Shown piece by piece: positions 32,245-44,665 of a stretch of 64,000 nucleotides of DNA. The translations under genes and the position numbers were made by a program. Below the pieces are notes generated by a model. The model was given only the letters and a program-made list of their open reading frames with translations. It did no database searches and was not told where the DNA came from. The DNA is from Cephalotus follicularis (taxonomy: Eukaryota; Streptophyta; Magnoliopsida; Oxalidales; Cephalotaceae), in NCBI GenBank assembly GCA_001972305.1, contig BDDD01000923.1, forward strand, positions 186,001 through 250,000, given 5' to 3'. Within the stretch, counting starts at the first letter, position 1. Every line of letters starts with the position of its first letter.

Positions 32245-34693
32245 TTAAAAGTTTGTTACAAGCAGACGACTAAGCCGTAGGAGCACCGCTGGAAGGATCA
32301 TCCTTTGGAGGGGGAGGAACGAAATCCACAGCCGTAGGATCTTGAGGAATGACAAGTTCCGAGGAAGGCACCAAAGATGAAGAGGCCAAGCCAGGATCCG
32401 AAGGAAGGATGGTTGCCTCTGGTGGCACATCATCACCTGCCTCCCCTCCCTCATCGACCACTAAGTTGGAGACAAGTCCAACTACCTCTTCTACTCCCTC
32501 GACCCCTTGGTCGGCTCTTTCTTCCAAGGCTTCCTTAGCCCTTACCTCCTCTGCCTCATAACCCTCGGGATAGTAGTCGAAGGCTTTGGAAGTCGAGCAT
32601 TAAGCAACCTCACCCAAAGGAACCTCGAGATGAAGAGTTACGATCCAGTTCCGGCAAGTGTAGAATCCCCGACGATAGTACTCGGCGGATTCCTTAAAGA
32701 CTTCATCACCAAAAGCTTCTGAAGCTTTGTAGCCCTCCACGGAGGCCTCCACCAAACACTGGAATTCGTCTGAAGACTTGAACTCCGTCAAGGCGTCCTC
32801 TACTGCCTTAGCCCGTCTCTCCTAATCCTTCTTGCGGTAGGCCTCGAACTTGTTGTCCAGACCTCGGAACCGCTCGCCGATATTGGAGAGGTCCTTTTGC
32901 AGTTGATCCCTCTCTCGGATGGCCTCGTTCCTCTCCTCCTCAAGAGATTCCTGGGTCTTGAGGACTTCCTCAAGTTGGGCCTTTGCCGAGCGAGAGGTCA
33001 CTGCGAGTTCCATCAACTCAGCCCTCACCTTGTCATACCTCTCTAGGATGATCGAAAAGTTCTCGACCAAGAAGTGATGGTCATTCAGAGCCTGCCAGAA
33101 AGGTGAAAAAGTCAGAGGAAAAGCAGTAGGCGTATTCCAAAAGAAGTAGAAGATATCAATTACCCTAAAGTGGCTTTTCAAGGAACTGTGGATCAAATTC
33201 TCGTTGTTCTAATCTTTCCTCGCTTTGAGCTCGTCCGGAAAGAGACACAAAGAGCTGAGAGCAAAGGGGACTCTGGGGTTGTTCAGACTTGTCCCCCCAT
33301 TCCCTACCACCTCCAGCTCCTCAATCATCTGCTCTACGTCGCGAGAAAGAGGCAGTATAATTAGGCTCCGAGAAGTCCTACCCAGAATAGATTCGAGCTC
33401 AGACTCTGAAATGCCCTTTCACTTCTTGCTCGGAGGCTCAGAAGGCGCATCCGAGGAATGCCCCCTTGCAGGCCTCTTGGCTCCTTTGTCCTTTGCCACA
33501 GCTGCAGCTTTCTTTATTTGTTTAGTCCCCTCGGCGATAGCCTTTGCTCTCTGTCTGGCCCCCTCGGAAGCTTCCTTTTCTTTTTGCTTCGCCTTCTCGG
33601 CAGTTGATCCTTGCTTGGATCCTTCGATAGGCGTTGGCTTCGTTATTTTGGTAGCCTTGAAGAGGGAATCAAAGTCGCGCCGAGAAGCCATTGCTACACA
33701 AAAAGAAGAGATCACAAGGTCAAGAGCATGGCAGTTAATAATGACAGAGCATATGAAATTAAAAAGCTCAAATTGGAGGAGATAAAGGCTTTATACAGTT
33801 TTTTCTCGGCACATGGGGCATGGGTCTATCTTAACCTCCCACTCCCTCTGAGATGTCCACCTCGGCTCCATCCAAGTGTAATCATTGGCTGGGGACCATG
33901 CTCAGCCCGGCCTGGAGCAGATGATCCTCACGCACCGTGGAATTCACCTCCTCGGGCTCCCGGGCCAGGAGTTTGTTGAGGTCCACTTTCTCCACCAAGG
34001 TCAAACGGGACCTCTTGTTCAGAGGTGGGGTATCATGGAATCACACAAGGGGGAGGGAGTGAATCCTTCGAAGTTTTTTTTTATCAAGAAGTACCTCCTC
34101 CTCCAATTCTTAATGGATTTGGTAGGGTTGAACAAAAGTTTTTTGACACCAGAACGGGACTTGAAAAAGTACCCGTGCTTTCCTGGCGAGGCCGAGAGGA
34201 CATAGAACTGTTTAAAAAGAGCCACGATCGTACTCACCTCTGACTCGATACACTTGACAAGGAAGCCTATTATAAAGCTCCAAGATTGAGGTTGAAGAAG
34301 AGAAGGATGGAGACAAAAATTCTCCAGGACCGAGATGGCAAAGGAGGGTACTAGAACCCTCAAGTTGTGAGAGAGCGCACATTCAAAGACCACGAAGAGG
34401 CCCTCCCTACTCTCTGTAACCATCCGAGAATCCGAGAGGAGACTAAATCTCAACCCATCAGGGAAGTTATACGTACAGGAAAGCTCTAGCACCTCATCGC
34501 GAGAGAGAGTGATAACACCAAAGCAATTCGAAGTTGGGTTGTTAGCCTCGGCGGTGGGGGCAACAAGGTCACCCACCGCAGCCCCTAGACTGCCTTCGGA
34601 GGAGAGGGAACTTTCGGTGGTGGGAGCCACCATGGCCAAAGGTTTGACTTCTAAGGGAGGAGAAGACCTACTGGTTTGCTTAGTTCTAGCCAT
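32245..34693 (-). pseudogene. Antisense gene of element B, Met-ARTKQT start
   Basis: On the minus strand the start is MARTKQTSRSSPP at 34693. A PF04195-like domain follows (GLFVVFECALSHNLRVLVPSF, first 20 residues alike, and HPSLLQPQSWSFIIGFLVKC), then a Lys/Glu/Ala-rich coiled-coil-like part (about 33715-33420), a further coiled-coil part (about 33090-32800) and a C-terminal block with YYRRGFYTCRNWIVTLHLE (about 32690-32620). A 72-bp intron-like segment (33092-33163) sits where elements A and C have theirs. The N-terminal 45 residues after ARTKQTSR differ from the other two copies. It is broken at several places. Confidence 0.72.
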
Positions 34694-34901
34694 TTACGCT
34701 AAAACGAAGAGAAGAAAAGACTAAAGAAAACCTAGCTCAAACTGAAACAGCGAGAAAACGACGAGCACTTACCAAGAACTTCGACAAGAAAATGGAAAAA
34801 CAAGGGAGATTGGGAAGCACTAGAGATTTGGCTAGCTCTCAGCAAAAAGATGGAGATTAGAAATGCAAAAGGTGAAGACTTTTTTCATTGAGAAAAAGAT
34901 G

Positions 34902-34911
34902 CCTTTTAAAG
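34902..34911 (-). promoter_or_regulatory. TATA-like box of the antisense gene, element B
   Basis: On the minus strand this reads CTTTAAAAGGCAT, about 215 bp before the start codon. A consensus splice donor (GTAAGT, from 34772 downward) and a pyrimidine-rich TTTTAG just before the ATG indicate a leader intron of about 70 bp. Confidence 0.6.
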
Positions 34912-35237
34912 ACCACAAGCTCGAATCCTAGCCCTCCAAGTCGAACAGATATAACGACTGAGGAATTAACCGTCCAATCAAGAACAGGAAACAAAGAGAC
35001 AGAGGAGGGAAATATGCAGAGCATGCCAAGTGTAAATCATGCCCTATACGCCACTTAAAAGTTTTTGATTTGGGCCAGCCATGCAAGTCCAGCAGCCGAG
35101 GAGGGTGTGAAGGAACCCAAACTTGATAGCTAACTAAGAATTTGAACGTCACAGCGTGGAGGCATGCCTGAGTGATAACTCTCAGCTTTGCTCCTCCTCC
35201 TCTGCCACTGTTAGAGAAGAAGGACCATGGGGGCATA

Positions 35238-36106
35238 TGATATGGGAAAAAATATATCTATACCAAGAACAACACGTGTCCCCTACAGGCGTGGCCAAGA
35301 CTCTAGGAACTTTAAGGCTTATATAAGAGCATGAGTAAGAGGAATCTCATTAACTCCAGCGAAAATAATAGGTGAACTCCTCCTCGGAATCAGTACAAAG
35401 GAGTTCCCCCGTGGAGGCTTTGCAGAGGTCGTCCTCCTCGACACCAGTGCCGAGGACCTCAGCTTGGGCGTCCGTGTCGAGAACCTCCTATCCAACTGTA
35501 CTGTGGAAGACCTCTTCCTCGAACCATTGCGAGCAACACAATGCCCTCGGCACAAGCCCTTGAAGAAGCTCTTAACGTTGAAGACCTGGAAGCGGACAAG
35601 AGACCATAGGACCTATCTTTCATCGCCCTCTATAGTCGTCCTCCACAGGATGAGACCTTGACATCCGCCTACATTCCAGGGGTTTATCTCCTCAGATATG
35701 GAAATATAGGATATGGTAAACGACCTATAGGGAAAGTACCAACAAATCCGGCGTAGATCAAGGGAAATGACCGAGATCCTTGGAATTTCCTTAGGGGATA
35801 ACAATCACCTTCGTTTTTCATGCTCAGACAACCACCAACCAACTTTATAAATACCAGTTTCACAAACTGTACAAAGGTCAGCCATTTTATCACCCTAAAT
35901 AACCCAGTTTTCTCTGTACATTTACTAACTTGAGCGTCGGAGTGTTCCCGGGAGAACAGCTTCCTGGACCTTCTACCTTTGTGCTCTATTTGTGTAAGGA
36001 TTCTCAACCATCAAAACACCTTTCTCGGACATATTCAAGCATTTCCCTAAACAAATCAAAATCCTCCACGTAGGGTACTGTTGAAGGGAGATTCTCTGTA
36101 TCAACA
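35238..36106 (+). repeat. 3' LTR of element B
   Basis: It starts TGATATGGG after the polypurine tract (CCATGGGGGCATA, 35225-35237) and ends CTGTATCAACA, 869 bp in all. It carries the extra hairpin block seen in the 5' LTR, more diverged here. TTTATAAATACC near 35844 may be the TATA box. Confidence 0.9.
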
Positions 36107-37835
36107 CTTGTGTATCCTAATCTAATTATCAAGCTGACTATGGTATGTATCCGAGTTGTCCTGGCCGAACTACTCTTGCTGGGTATATATGTTTACTGAG
36201 AATATGTAACGTTGTTGTAATGTATCTATGTTGATTATTAATGCGTATCCGAGAAGTCATTGTTATGTATTCCACCATTGATGCATTCTGACTAATCTAA
36301 GCAGGTATTGTGTGTGCTGTGTATATATATATATTTTCCTGACCAAACCACTAGAGTTGTGGTATTGTGGGTGTTGTGTATATCTTTTCTGACCAGACCA
36401 TGCGAGTTATGACCAGGGGCAGTGGCTATGGGGCATCTCTCGCAGTGTTATCTTGCCTCATTCTTTGGCAGTGTTGCCTGGTATTCTTCTGGGGAGTGAC
36501 TGTTTTGATACTGATTCTATTTCTCTACAGCCGAGCAACATCTCTATTTGTACAGTTGTAATACATTTTGATAATTTTAGTTGGGAGGTTATTCAGAGGT
36601 TCTCGGTAGTAGCTATTGTGCATATTCCGCTGAACATATTAGTATGTTATGCTATTGATATTAATACTCCTTTTCTATTTCTATTTTATGTATCTCAGGC
36701 TAAGAGCAATAATTATGAGACCTTTATAATAGTGTGCTCTTGCACTGTGTAGTGTTTATTGGTCTGATATATATATAGTCTTTGTGATAATAGTAGGGAC
36801 TGGTGCAGTTGAGTGGTTGGTCTGGGTTGGGGTATGGTATTCTTCTCTGGTGTTATTCTCTAATATTCTTCTATGGTATTCTACTATGGTTTGTACCCGA
36901 GCATGACATTTATTCTTTGATATTCTTTCTCTATTATTCCTCTTTGGCATTTTCCTTTGGCATGTGTGATTCTTAAACTGTTGTAAAGATGAGTTCTTTC
37001 TCTTTCATTTTGGTGACAGTCGGGCCTTGGGCAGTTTGAGTGTATGGTCTGTCTGGAGGTTCCATAGATATTTCTTCTTGTCAATTCTTGTCAACATTAT
37101 GCGGATTTCTTGGATTATTAAAGTGGTGACATCTACTATATTTCTTTCTCTTCTTATTACATTTTAACTGATTTTATTTCAGTCTAGTGATAATTAGGCA
37201 TGCTAGAGGAGTCTAGGCTGATAATTCAGATTAAGCTTTCATTCCTTCAGTGAGACTTTTGGGAATTTATTATTCATTGATCAGAGTTATGTATTTATCA
37301 TGTTTGTAATGGATATTATATTTAGTGGAACCTCAGAGATGATTGAGGAAGTGGACGTAGGCACCTTTTATGCCAAACCACTATAAAAAGTTTGTGTCTC
37401 TTCTTTATTTTTACTTTACTAATATTGATAGTAAATCTGACTAAATATAAAATTTTTAGTCTTGTGGCAAAACGGATGCTTGATTGAAATGAATATATAA
37501 ATATAAATGTCCCCTGACAGTTAATTGGTGCTGCTTTCTATCAGGTTCACATATTTTAGTTTTATGACAGTTAATTCTTTTATAAACAATTCTTTCAAGG
37601 GACGGTGGACAATTTATATTACATTAATAGCTTGTTTGACAGAGATATATTTTCTTCTTCTCTATTATGCAATGTGGGATGCCAAGTTGACTGGTCAACA
37701 TATATCCAAGTTCAAAGGTTTAAATACCCAGTGTTCAAGTAAGATTTATTGAAGGGTAAAGGAAATCAGCAAAATTCTGTCTACGTAACGGCTCGTTTGG
37801 AGATGGTTCGAGTAATGTTGGAACGGGTCGTTACA
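36107..37835. mobile_element. LTR-like remnant, unclassified
   Basis: This lies between the end of element B and the 5' part of Copia I. It has no gene. The right end GGGTCGTTACA is a common end of plant LTRs. Near 37353-37385, GTGGACGTAGGC...CCACTATAAAAA is a motif seen in plant Copia LTRs. A (TA)n run lies near 36324-36340. The left end is not defined, and no target duplication was found. Confidence 0.4.
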
Positions 37836-40330
37836 TTCTCCATGTATAGGCTCCTCCTTTTTGCTATCTTCTAGATTTAGCTTCTCAACTCCATTCTCAA
37901 TAAAATCTATAGAATCAACATTAATAACTTCTTTTGAAAGTTTTGGGTTAGATTCATAAAAAATTACATGCATAGATTCTTCAACAAGTAAAGTTCTTTT
38001 ATTAAAACATCTAAAAGCTCTACTAGTAGTTGAGTAAACTTACCAAGATGGTCTTTTCCGTTGTTATGGATGAAGCACTTACATCCGAAGGCATGAAAGT
38101 AACTAATGTTAGGCTTTCTCCCCCTCTATAATTCATATAGAGTCTTTTTGAGAATTGACCTTATTGATATTCAATGCAAGACATAACATGAAATATTTAT
38201 AGCTTTCGCCCAAAAATATTTTGGCAAATTGTTTTCATTTAAAAGAGTTTTACAAATTTCTTGTAAAGTTCTATTTTTCCTTTCAACAACCCCATTTTGT
38301 TGAGGTGTTCTAGGTGTAGAAATTCATGAATAAAGCCATTTTCATTGCAAAAGTTTTCAAAAAGATGATTTTCAAATTCTTTTCCATGATCAATTCTAAT
38401 AGTTAAAATAGAAGTATCATTTTATTTTTGAATAATTTTACAAAAGTTTGAAAATTCTTTAAAAGCTTCATTTTTGTGGACAAGAAAAATACTCCATGTA
38501 TATCTAGAATAATCATCAACAATAACCATAGCATATGATTTACCGCATAGACTTCTAACATCAATAGTTCCAAATAAATCAATATGCAATAGTTGCAACA
38601 TTCTAGTTGTAGAGACTATATCTTTTCTTTTAAAAGATGCTCTAGTTTGCTTGTCGTATTGACAAACGTCACATATTTTATCTTTTTTAAAACTAATTTT
38701 GGGAAGGCCTTTAACTAGTTCATGCTTTAAAAATTTTGAAATAGTTGACATACCGACATGTCCTAGTCTCCTATGCCATAACCAACTATCATCATTTATA
38801 GATACAAGACATTTTACATTTTGTAAATCATTTATATCTACAACATATACATTTCTATGTCTATATCCAATAAACTTAGTTTGGTTATTTTTTATATCAA
38901 TTACTTTACAAAAGTCTTTTTCAAAAATAACTCCACAATCCTTATCACATAATTGACTTATACTTAAGAGATTGTGTTTGAATCCATCAACACATAAGAC
39001 ATTATGAATGGAGGTTTGATCATTACCTATGGAGCCAAATCCCATGATCTTTCCTTTCGCATTGTGTTTGAGTCCATCACCGGTCATATGTTTGGAGCAT
39101 CCACTATCCAAATACCACCGCGTCTTCTTGGATAGCGCCTTCAAGCACATCTACAAAAAATAAATTCAAAATTTTGCTTGAGGTACCCAACAAATTTTGG
39201 GTCCTTTGGGGTTAGTTATAATGGTTTCTTTTGGAACCCATATTTTCTTAATTCTAACAAAATTTGAATTATGCAATATATTTCTCTTATAAAAACATGA
39301 AGAGGAGATATGACCTCGTTTACTACAATTATTACAAGTGACATTTACATTTATTTTATACATAACATTTCTCTTATACATGACATTTTTCTTATAGAAG
39401 CAAGAAGGAGACACATAACCATATTTACCACAATAATTACAAGTAATATTTACATTTTTCTTCTTTATAGAAACCTTTTCATTTTTATCCTTTTCAATAT
39501 TTTCTTTTCTTTCAAAGAAGTTTTGATAAAGCTTAACATTATTCATTTCTTCATATCCTAAATCGGCTTTATCAAAAACGCATCTTTGCATTCCTAAAAG
39601 ATTATCTAGTTTTTCACTACTATTTGAAAACTAAGTTTTCTTTAAAGCATCTATCTCAATTTTAAGATTTTTATTTTCTTTTTCTAAGAAATCTATTTCA
39701 TTTTCTAAAAAATCTATTTCAACTTCCTTTGAATTATTTTCTTTAGTCAAGTTAATCGATTTTAATTCATCATTCTCATTTGTTAAACTTTTGACCTTTT
39801 TCTTTAAGGAAGCTATGATAGAACTATATTTTTCGACAATAATAATGAGTTCATCGTAGGTTTATCTCATCATTTTCCTCTTCTTCTTCTTCCTCAATGG
39901 CCATGAAAGCCAATTGAGCCACTTCTTCACGTGAGTCTTCATCCAAACTTGACTCATCACTATCGTCCCAAGTAACGAGCATAGCTTTCTTCTTCTTCAA
40001 ATGCTCCTTCTTTTTGAGTATTGGGCAATCACTTTTGTAATGTCCCGGTTTGTTGCATTCGAAACATATGATCTCTTCAAGTTTGCTTGAATCTCCCTTT
40101 TGATGAATTTTGTTGTTTGGTCTACCACCAAACTTCTTTTTGCTAGCTAGGAATTTTTTTGAATTTCTTTATGATAAGAGCAAGCTCTTCATCACTCTCT
40201 CCTTCAGAATCTTCAATTTCGGATGATTTCAAAGCAACAATCTTTTTCTTTCTTTTTTCTTTTTCTTCATCATCATCCTTCTTTTGCATTGATAGCTCAT
40301 GGGTCATTAGAGACCCTAGAAGATCCTCAG
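37836..40330 (-). mobile_element. Copia I, 5' part (gag, protease, integrase remnants)
   Basis: On the minus strand, from 40330 down: gag (LLGSLMTHELSMQKKDDDEE), a Cys-rich zinc knuckle near 40060 (CFECNKPGHYKSDC-like), coiled-coil sequence, further CX2CX4HX4C knuckles (CNYCGKYGYVSPSC, CNNCSKRGHISSSC near 39450-39310), protease and pre-integrase (WYLDSGCSKHMTGD, WLWHRRLGHVGMSTISKF) and part of integrase (HIDLFGTIDVRSL, VIVDDYSRYTW). The orientation and sequence match the 3' part at 15546-18850. No 5' LTR is seen; at 40330 the sequence passes into hAT. It is broken. Confidence 0.78.
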
Positions 40331-40590
40331 CAATATCCAGTGCTTTCCACAATGGCAAGGAACTTGCTAACTTTTCCTGTTTCAACAGTTGCTTCGGAGG
40401 CCACCTTCTCAGCCGACGGTAAAGTGCTTGATGATCGACGCAGCAGACTCAATCCCAAGTCCTTGGAGCTCTGCCTTTGCCTTAAAGACTGGATTTTCCA
40501 AGACGCTCATATTGTTAAACTTACAGGCTCAGACACTTCCAATGACACATATGCTAAAAGAAATCTTGGCCCGCAAGAGTATAAACTGTA
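40330..40590 (+). pseudogene. hAT transposase fossil, C-terminal dimerisation domain
   Basis: The plus strand reads QYPVLSTMARNLLTFPVSTV, then ASEATFSADGKVLDDRRSRL, then LCLKDWI. This is the conserved dimerisation region of plant hAT transposases (PF05699-like). It has the same orientation as the BED-finger piece at 14814-15545. The frame ends in a stop near 40589. The catalytic middle of the transposase is not in the window. Confidence 0.85.
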
Positions 40591-40770
40591 AATGGCAAAA
40601 AGAAAAAACCTGTAAACTCCATGTCTGCAAGAGTATAAACTGTGAATGTCCAAATAAATAAATAGTAAACTCCTGGCCCACTAGAGTATAAACTGTGAAT
40701 ATCCAAATAAATAAATGGCAAACTCCTAGCCCACAATAGTCTAAACTGTGAATGACTAAATAAAAATAAA
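40568..40770. repeat. Tandem repeat, four units of about 50-55 bp
   Basis: The unit is close to AGTATAAACTGTGAATGTCC followed by AAATAAATAAATGGCAAACTCCT. Four imperfect copies overlap and follow the end of the hAT frame. Subterminal repeats are common in hAT elements, so it may mark the 3' end of this one. Confidence 0.75.
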
Positions 40771-41602
40771 CACATTTTAATCATTATATGTCCGGCAATT
40801 GTCCAATCACTATTTTACTTTATAATCTTCTCCAATGTAATCAATCGAATTTCAATTATATTTGTACTAATTTTTCACTTTTTTGTCTTTTTTCACAATA
40901 ATTAACTTTGTGTCTGAATCAAATAATTAAAATTAACAGTTAGCATTATTTTATATTAAATTATTTGTTTAACTGGAATTAACTTTAGGTAAACCCAATA
41001 TGAAAATCATCCAAATGTTGCCTGAAATTAATTAAATGAAATGTTCGGTTGAAGCTCATGAACCGCACATGCATCGTATTTGAACCTCTCTTAACAAAAA
41101 AAAATCGAACCAGGCCTGCATTGGCTACGGGCTGGACCAATCCAGTGGCAGAACCGACCAAGCTAACCCAATGCCCAACACTATGGAGTGCCATTAATTC
41201 TACCTAAATCTTAGGATAAAATTTGGTGCTTTTATTACATTATGCATCTTTGATTGATAATTTTAAAATTTTAAAAATAAAAATCATATTGATTTATCAC
41301 ATTCTTCAATATTAAAAAGCAATATTACGTTGTCATATCTACTCTTAGCGCGGGTTAGAAACTAGTTGTACTTAAAAGGAAAATATAATATATTTATCGA
41401 TTCTTACTTTAAGCATTCGTCACATCTTTTTTATTGAACTTATAATGTGTATTGAATTTGGTATTTCTATTTATATAGATATGCATAGCAAAAAAATTCA
41501 AATTTGGTGTATATATCGAACTCTTTCATTGATGCATAACAATTCCAATCCTATAATTTTCTCATATATAAAGAGTATCTTATTGAATAGAAACCATTAT
41601 AT
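40771..41602. other. AT-rich DNA, no gene seen
   Basis: This is probably the outer part of the hAT element and then older flank. A convincing terminal inverted repeat could not be fixed by eye. Confidence 0.45.
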
Positions 41603-41607
41603 ATATT

Positions 41608-42082
41608 TGATACGGGAAAAAGCCTGTATATTTTTAGTGCCACGTGTCCTCGGGAGAATATGTCAAGTGTCCTCCAGGGTTATTGACACGTGGTCGGGCG
41701 TTATTATTCAAAATCTGTCAAGATAACGCATAGTAATGTCATGGCGCCAAATCCGGTGGAGAATCAGGGAAATGCCCGAGATCCTAGGTATTTCTTTAGG
41801 GGAACGCATATCATCTCCGACTATCATGCAAGCCAGTTACAATCATCTTTTATAAATACAGGAATTGAAGACAAAAGACAGGTCCGCCATTTTCATACAC
41901 TAAAAGCACATTGTGATTGTTTTCTCTGTATCTGTCTAACTTAAGCATCGGAGTGTCCCTGGGAGTAAATCCTCCAGGGAAGACAATCCACCACCCATTC
42001 TCGGAGTAGCCGCAGCGTTTCTCCTAAAAAATCAAACCCTTACACGTAAGGGACTGTTGAGGGAAGGATTTTTGCATCAACA
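41608..42082 (+). repeat. 5' LTR of element C
   Basis: 475 bp, TGATACGGG to TTTGCATCAACA. TTTTATAAATACAGG near 41850 may be the TATA box. Compared with the 3' LTR it lacks about 50 bp near CTCCAGGG and has a few extra bases near its start. Confidence 0.95.
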
Positions 42083-42102
42083 GTTGACACCGTCTGTGGG
42101 AA
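42083..42102 (+). other. Primer binding site of element C
   Basis: TTGACACCGTCTGTGGGAA follows the 5' LTR directly, as in element B. Confidence 0.75.
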
Positions 42103-43666
42103 ACGCGGCAAAAAGCTATTAAGAATCATGCCTCCGAGGGAAAACAACAACAACCACTCAACGGCCGATGGCAGCCAGGATGCCACTGGAAACCAACCAC
42201 CTGCCATCGGCCAAGTTGTAGCCACAGAGCAAGCTCCCATCACTGGGGAGAAATTTAGTCAGCTCCTCTAGGGGGTGGAGCGCCTAACCAACTTGTTGGC
42301 AAATAATCTGGCAAACCCAAATCAGGTTGGACCTGCTCGGCCAATCGTCCGAGAACAATCTGGTCCAAGCAGGCCAGCCCTGGAGAACCAACGCCCCCGA
42401 GGGTAGAGGGAAACCCGTCGAGGAGGGGCATGCTCCCCCCAAGGTGGTCAGGGGTTGATACATCCCTGAGGAGGAGAGATGAGATTAATACATCTCAAAG
42501 GGTAGAGTCCTTAACTACCACGGATCATAGCAACGATCCTCGGCCCCGGTAACACGAGCAGGATCTAATGGAAGTGGATCACCCAGCGGGTGCCAAGGAG
42601 GTCCGAGCACGTTCCCATGCATCGCGTAGGACTGAGACAATGCGTGGGAGTAGGTCAGCACATTCAGCCACTTTGGCTGGGCAGTCACATGTTTTTAGCA
42701 AGACTAGGAACATAGAGGATGTTGAGCAAGCAATGAACAGAAGGCTTGCAGAGATGGAGAGAAGGCTCCAAGGAGCCGAGCAGTCAAAAGGGTACCTGTT
42801 CGAGGTACGAAACATCAGTGCAACTCCTTTCACTTCCAAGATTATGAAGGAGTGTATCCCTAGGGGATTCCGATTCCCGAGTCTCAAGGAGTATGATGGG
42901 TCCTCGGATCCGATTCAACACGTGCGCTACTACACCCAAGTCATGCTAGTGCACCAGGCCTCAGATGCGATTCTTTACCGAGGATTCCTGGTAACACTGA
43001 CTGGACCTGCCCAGTCGTGATATTCCACCCTACAAGAGGGGTAGGTGGCGAGTTTCGAGCAGTTTACGGAACTATTCATTGTCAAGTTCCTCAATAGCAC
43101 CAAGCAGAAGAGAAACTAAACCCATTTGATCAACGTGGTGAAAGGGAAAGATGAGTCATTGAAAGAATACCTCACCAGTTTCAACAAGGAGTCTCTCACG
43201 ATAAAATACATGGAGCCGTCATTCGCTCTAGCGGCACTAAACAGTGGATTGAAGGTGTTCACGATGAAAGAATGTTTTAAATTTATACCGCAAGTGCACG
43301 GTTGTGCAGTAATGGGTCGAACACTAAGAAACAAGTTAAACTAGTTATAATATATTCAACCTAGGCGAAGTATGAAAAATTTGAGGCAAACTATCAAAAA
43401 CTACTCATAAATATGAAAAATAAATTAAATAAACAAAACATGGAATGAAGGCGTCAACGCTTTGTCAAGGCGTCGACGTGTAAAACTACTGAATTAAATT
43501 AGATAGAAAATTAACAAAGAAAATATTGAACTAATTAAAGCAATAAATAAAACAGAATTAACGATGCAAGATAAAAGCGGTTTTAGGGAATAGAAACTCA
43601 CCATAGATTGTATTGAACAACTCACTTACTTGATTGATCAAACCTTGATAACCAATGGCAGCTAGG

Positions 43667-43818
43667 TTGATACAAAGTGCGACTGTGATGACAAGACGTA
43701 TGAGTAGTCATGCTAGGTCTATACGAAGTACGGCAGTGGAGGCAAGATGTATGAGTAGACATGCTAGGTCTATACGAAGTGTGTTCGTTGTGACAAACCG
43801 TATGAGTAGATTCCATTG
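43667..43818. repeat. Three tandem units of about 51 bp
   Basis: Each unit has the form GCTAGGTCTATACGAAGT, then a variable middle, then GTATGAGTAGACAT. They lie in the LTR-like insertion. Confidence 0.8.
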
Positions 43819-44227
43819 ATCGCGTTAAAAACCATTCATTCATCAACGTTCGTATTCACCAAAAAGATGTTTGTTGATTTTAATCAGACAGATAAAGTGT
43901 GTGTGAAGGTAGAAAATTGAAGAACAAATCAAAACTTTAAGGATTTTTATTTATGGAGTTGAAACAATAACAATCTAGGCTTGTTCTTCCTTAAAAACCT
44001 TAAAGGTTTAGCTACTAAACCTTGTAAATAGAAACTGAAGTTGATAAAGAAAAATTGGCTACAAAGCTTGTCACTAACTTTGTTCACACATTTTTTTTGA
44101 CCTAGCTTCCTCTATTTATACATAAAATCCCATGCAACAAGAAAAGGAAAAAGTTTTAACTTACTTAAATTTTTTGAAGGAAATAATTACAAGTTAAAAA
44201 CTTTTCAAATTTGCTGTCAGGTGTTGT

Positions 44228-44665
44228 AAGCGTCGACGCTTAAGTCTTGGGCGTCGACGCTTTGGTATTGCGTTGACGCTTTGATGTACTGAAAGCACTA
44301 AGCGTCGAAGTTAATCTTGCATAATGGGGCATAAATGAGTGTTAAGCGTCAATGCTTAAGTAAGGCGTCAACGCTTAAGTTGTGTAGCAGGATGGCGTTG
44401 ACGACTTCCTCTTTGCGCGTTAATGCGTAAATCTACTTTCCGAATTGTGCACTTTTGGCGTTGACGTCTAACTAATGGCGTTGACGTCTAACTGATCTTA
44501 ATGTTGAATTCCTAGCACGTTGACGCCAAAGTGATTGGCGTTGACGAAAATCATAAAATATGTAGAATTTGTTCATCCAAGAGCAAAGCGTCGACGCTTT
44601 CTTCGAATCCGTCAGCGCTTAAGAGTTAGGCGTTGATGCTTATGGTCTAGGCGTCGACGCTTAAC
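44228..44665. repeat. GTCGAC palindrome cluster in the LTR-like insertion
   Basis: At least ten motifs of the kinds AAGCGTCGACGCTTAAG, GGCGTCGACGCTT and GGCGTTGACG occur. They resemble the clusters in the two Copia LTRs, although the surrounding LTR is different. Confidence 0.8.

Larger units (their letters stand above)
18851..36106 (+). mobile_element. Ty3/gypsy Tat-type element B, split by later insertions
   Basis: Left part (18851-25389): partial 5' LTR, primer site, gag, protease and pol. Right part (31645-36106): 3' non-coding DNA, antisense gene, polypurine tract and 3' LTR. They are taken as one element because the two LTRs are the same subfamily, with an extra block of about 370 bp not found in elements A and C. 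The order also resumes correctly after the inserted 25390-31644 block. The LTRs differ by roughly 5% by eye, so it is probably a few million years old or less, depending on the rate used. It is broken at several places in gag and pol. Confidence 0.8.

Noticed and set aside
41330-41372. Helitron 3' end (GCGCGGGTTAGAAACTAGT)
   Set aside because: The CTAG end is suggestive, but I found no clear hairpin just before it and no matching 5' end.
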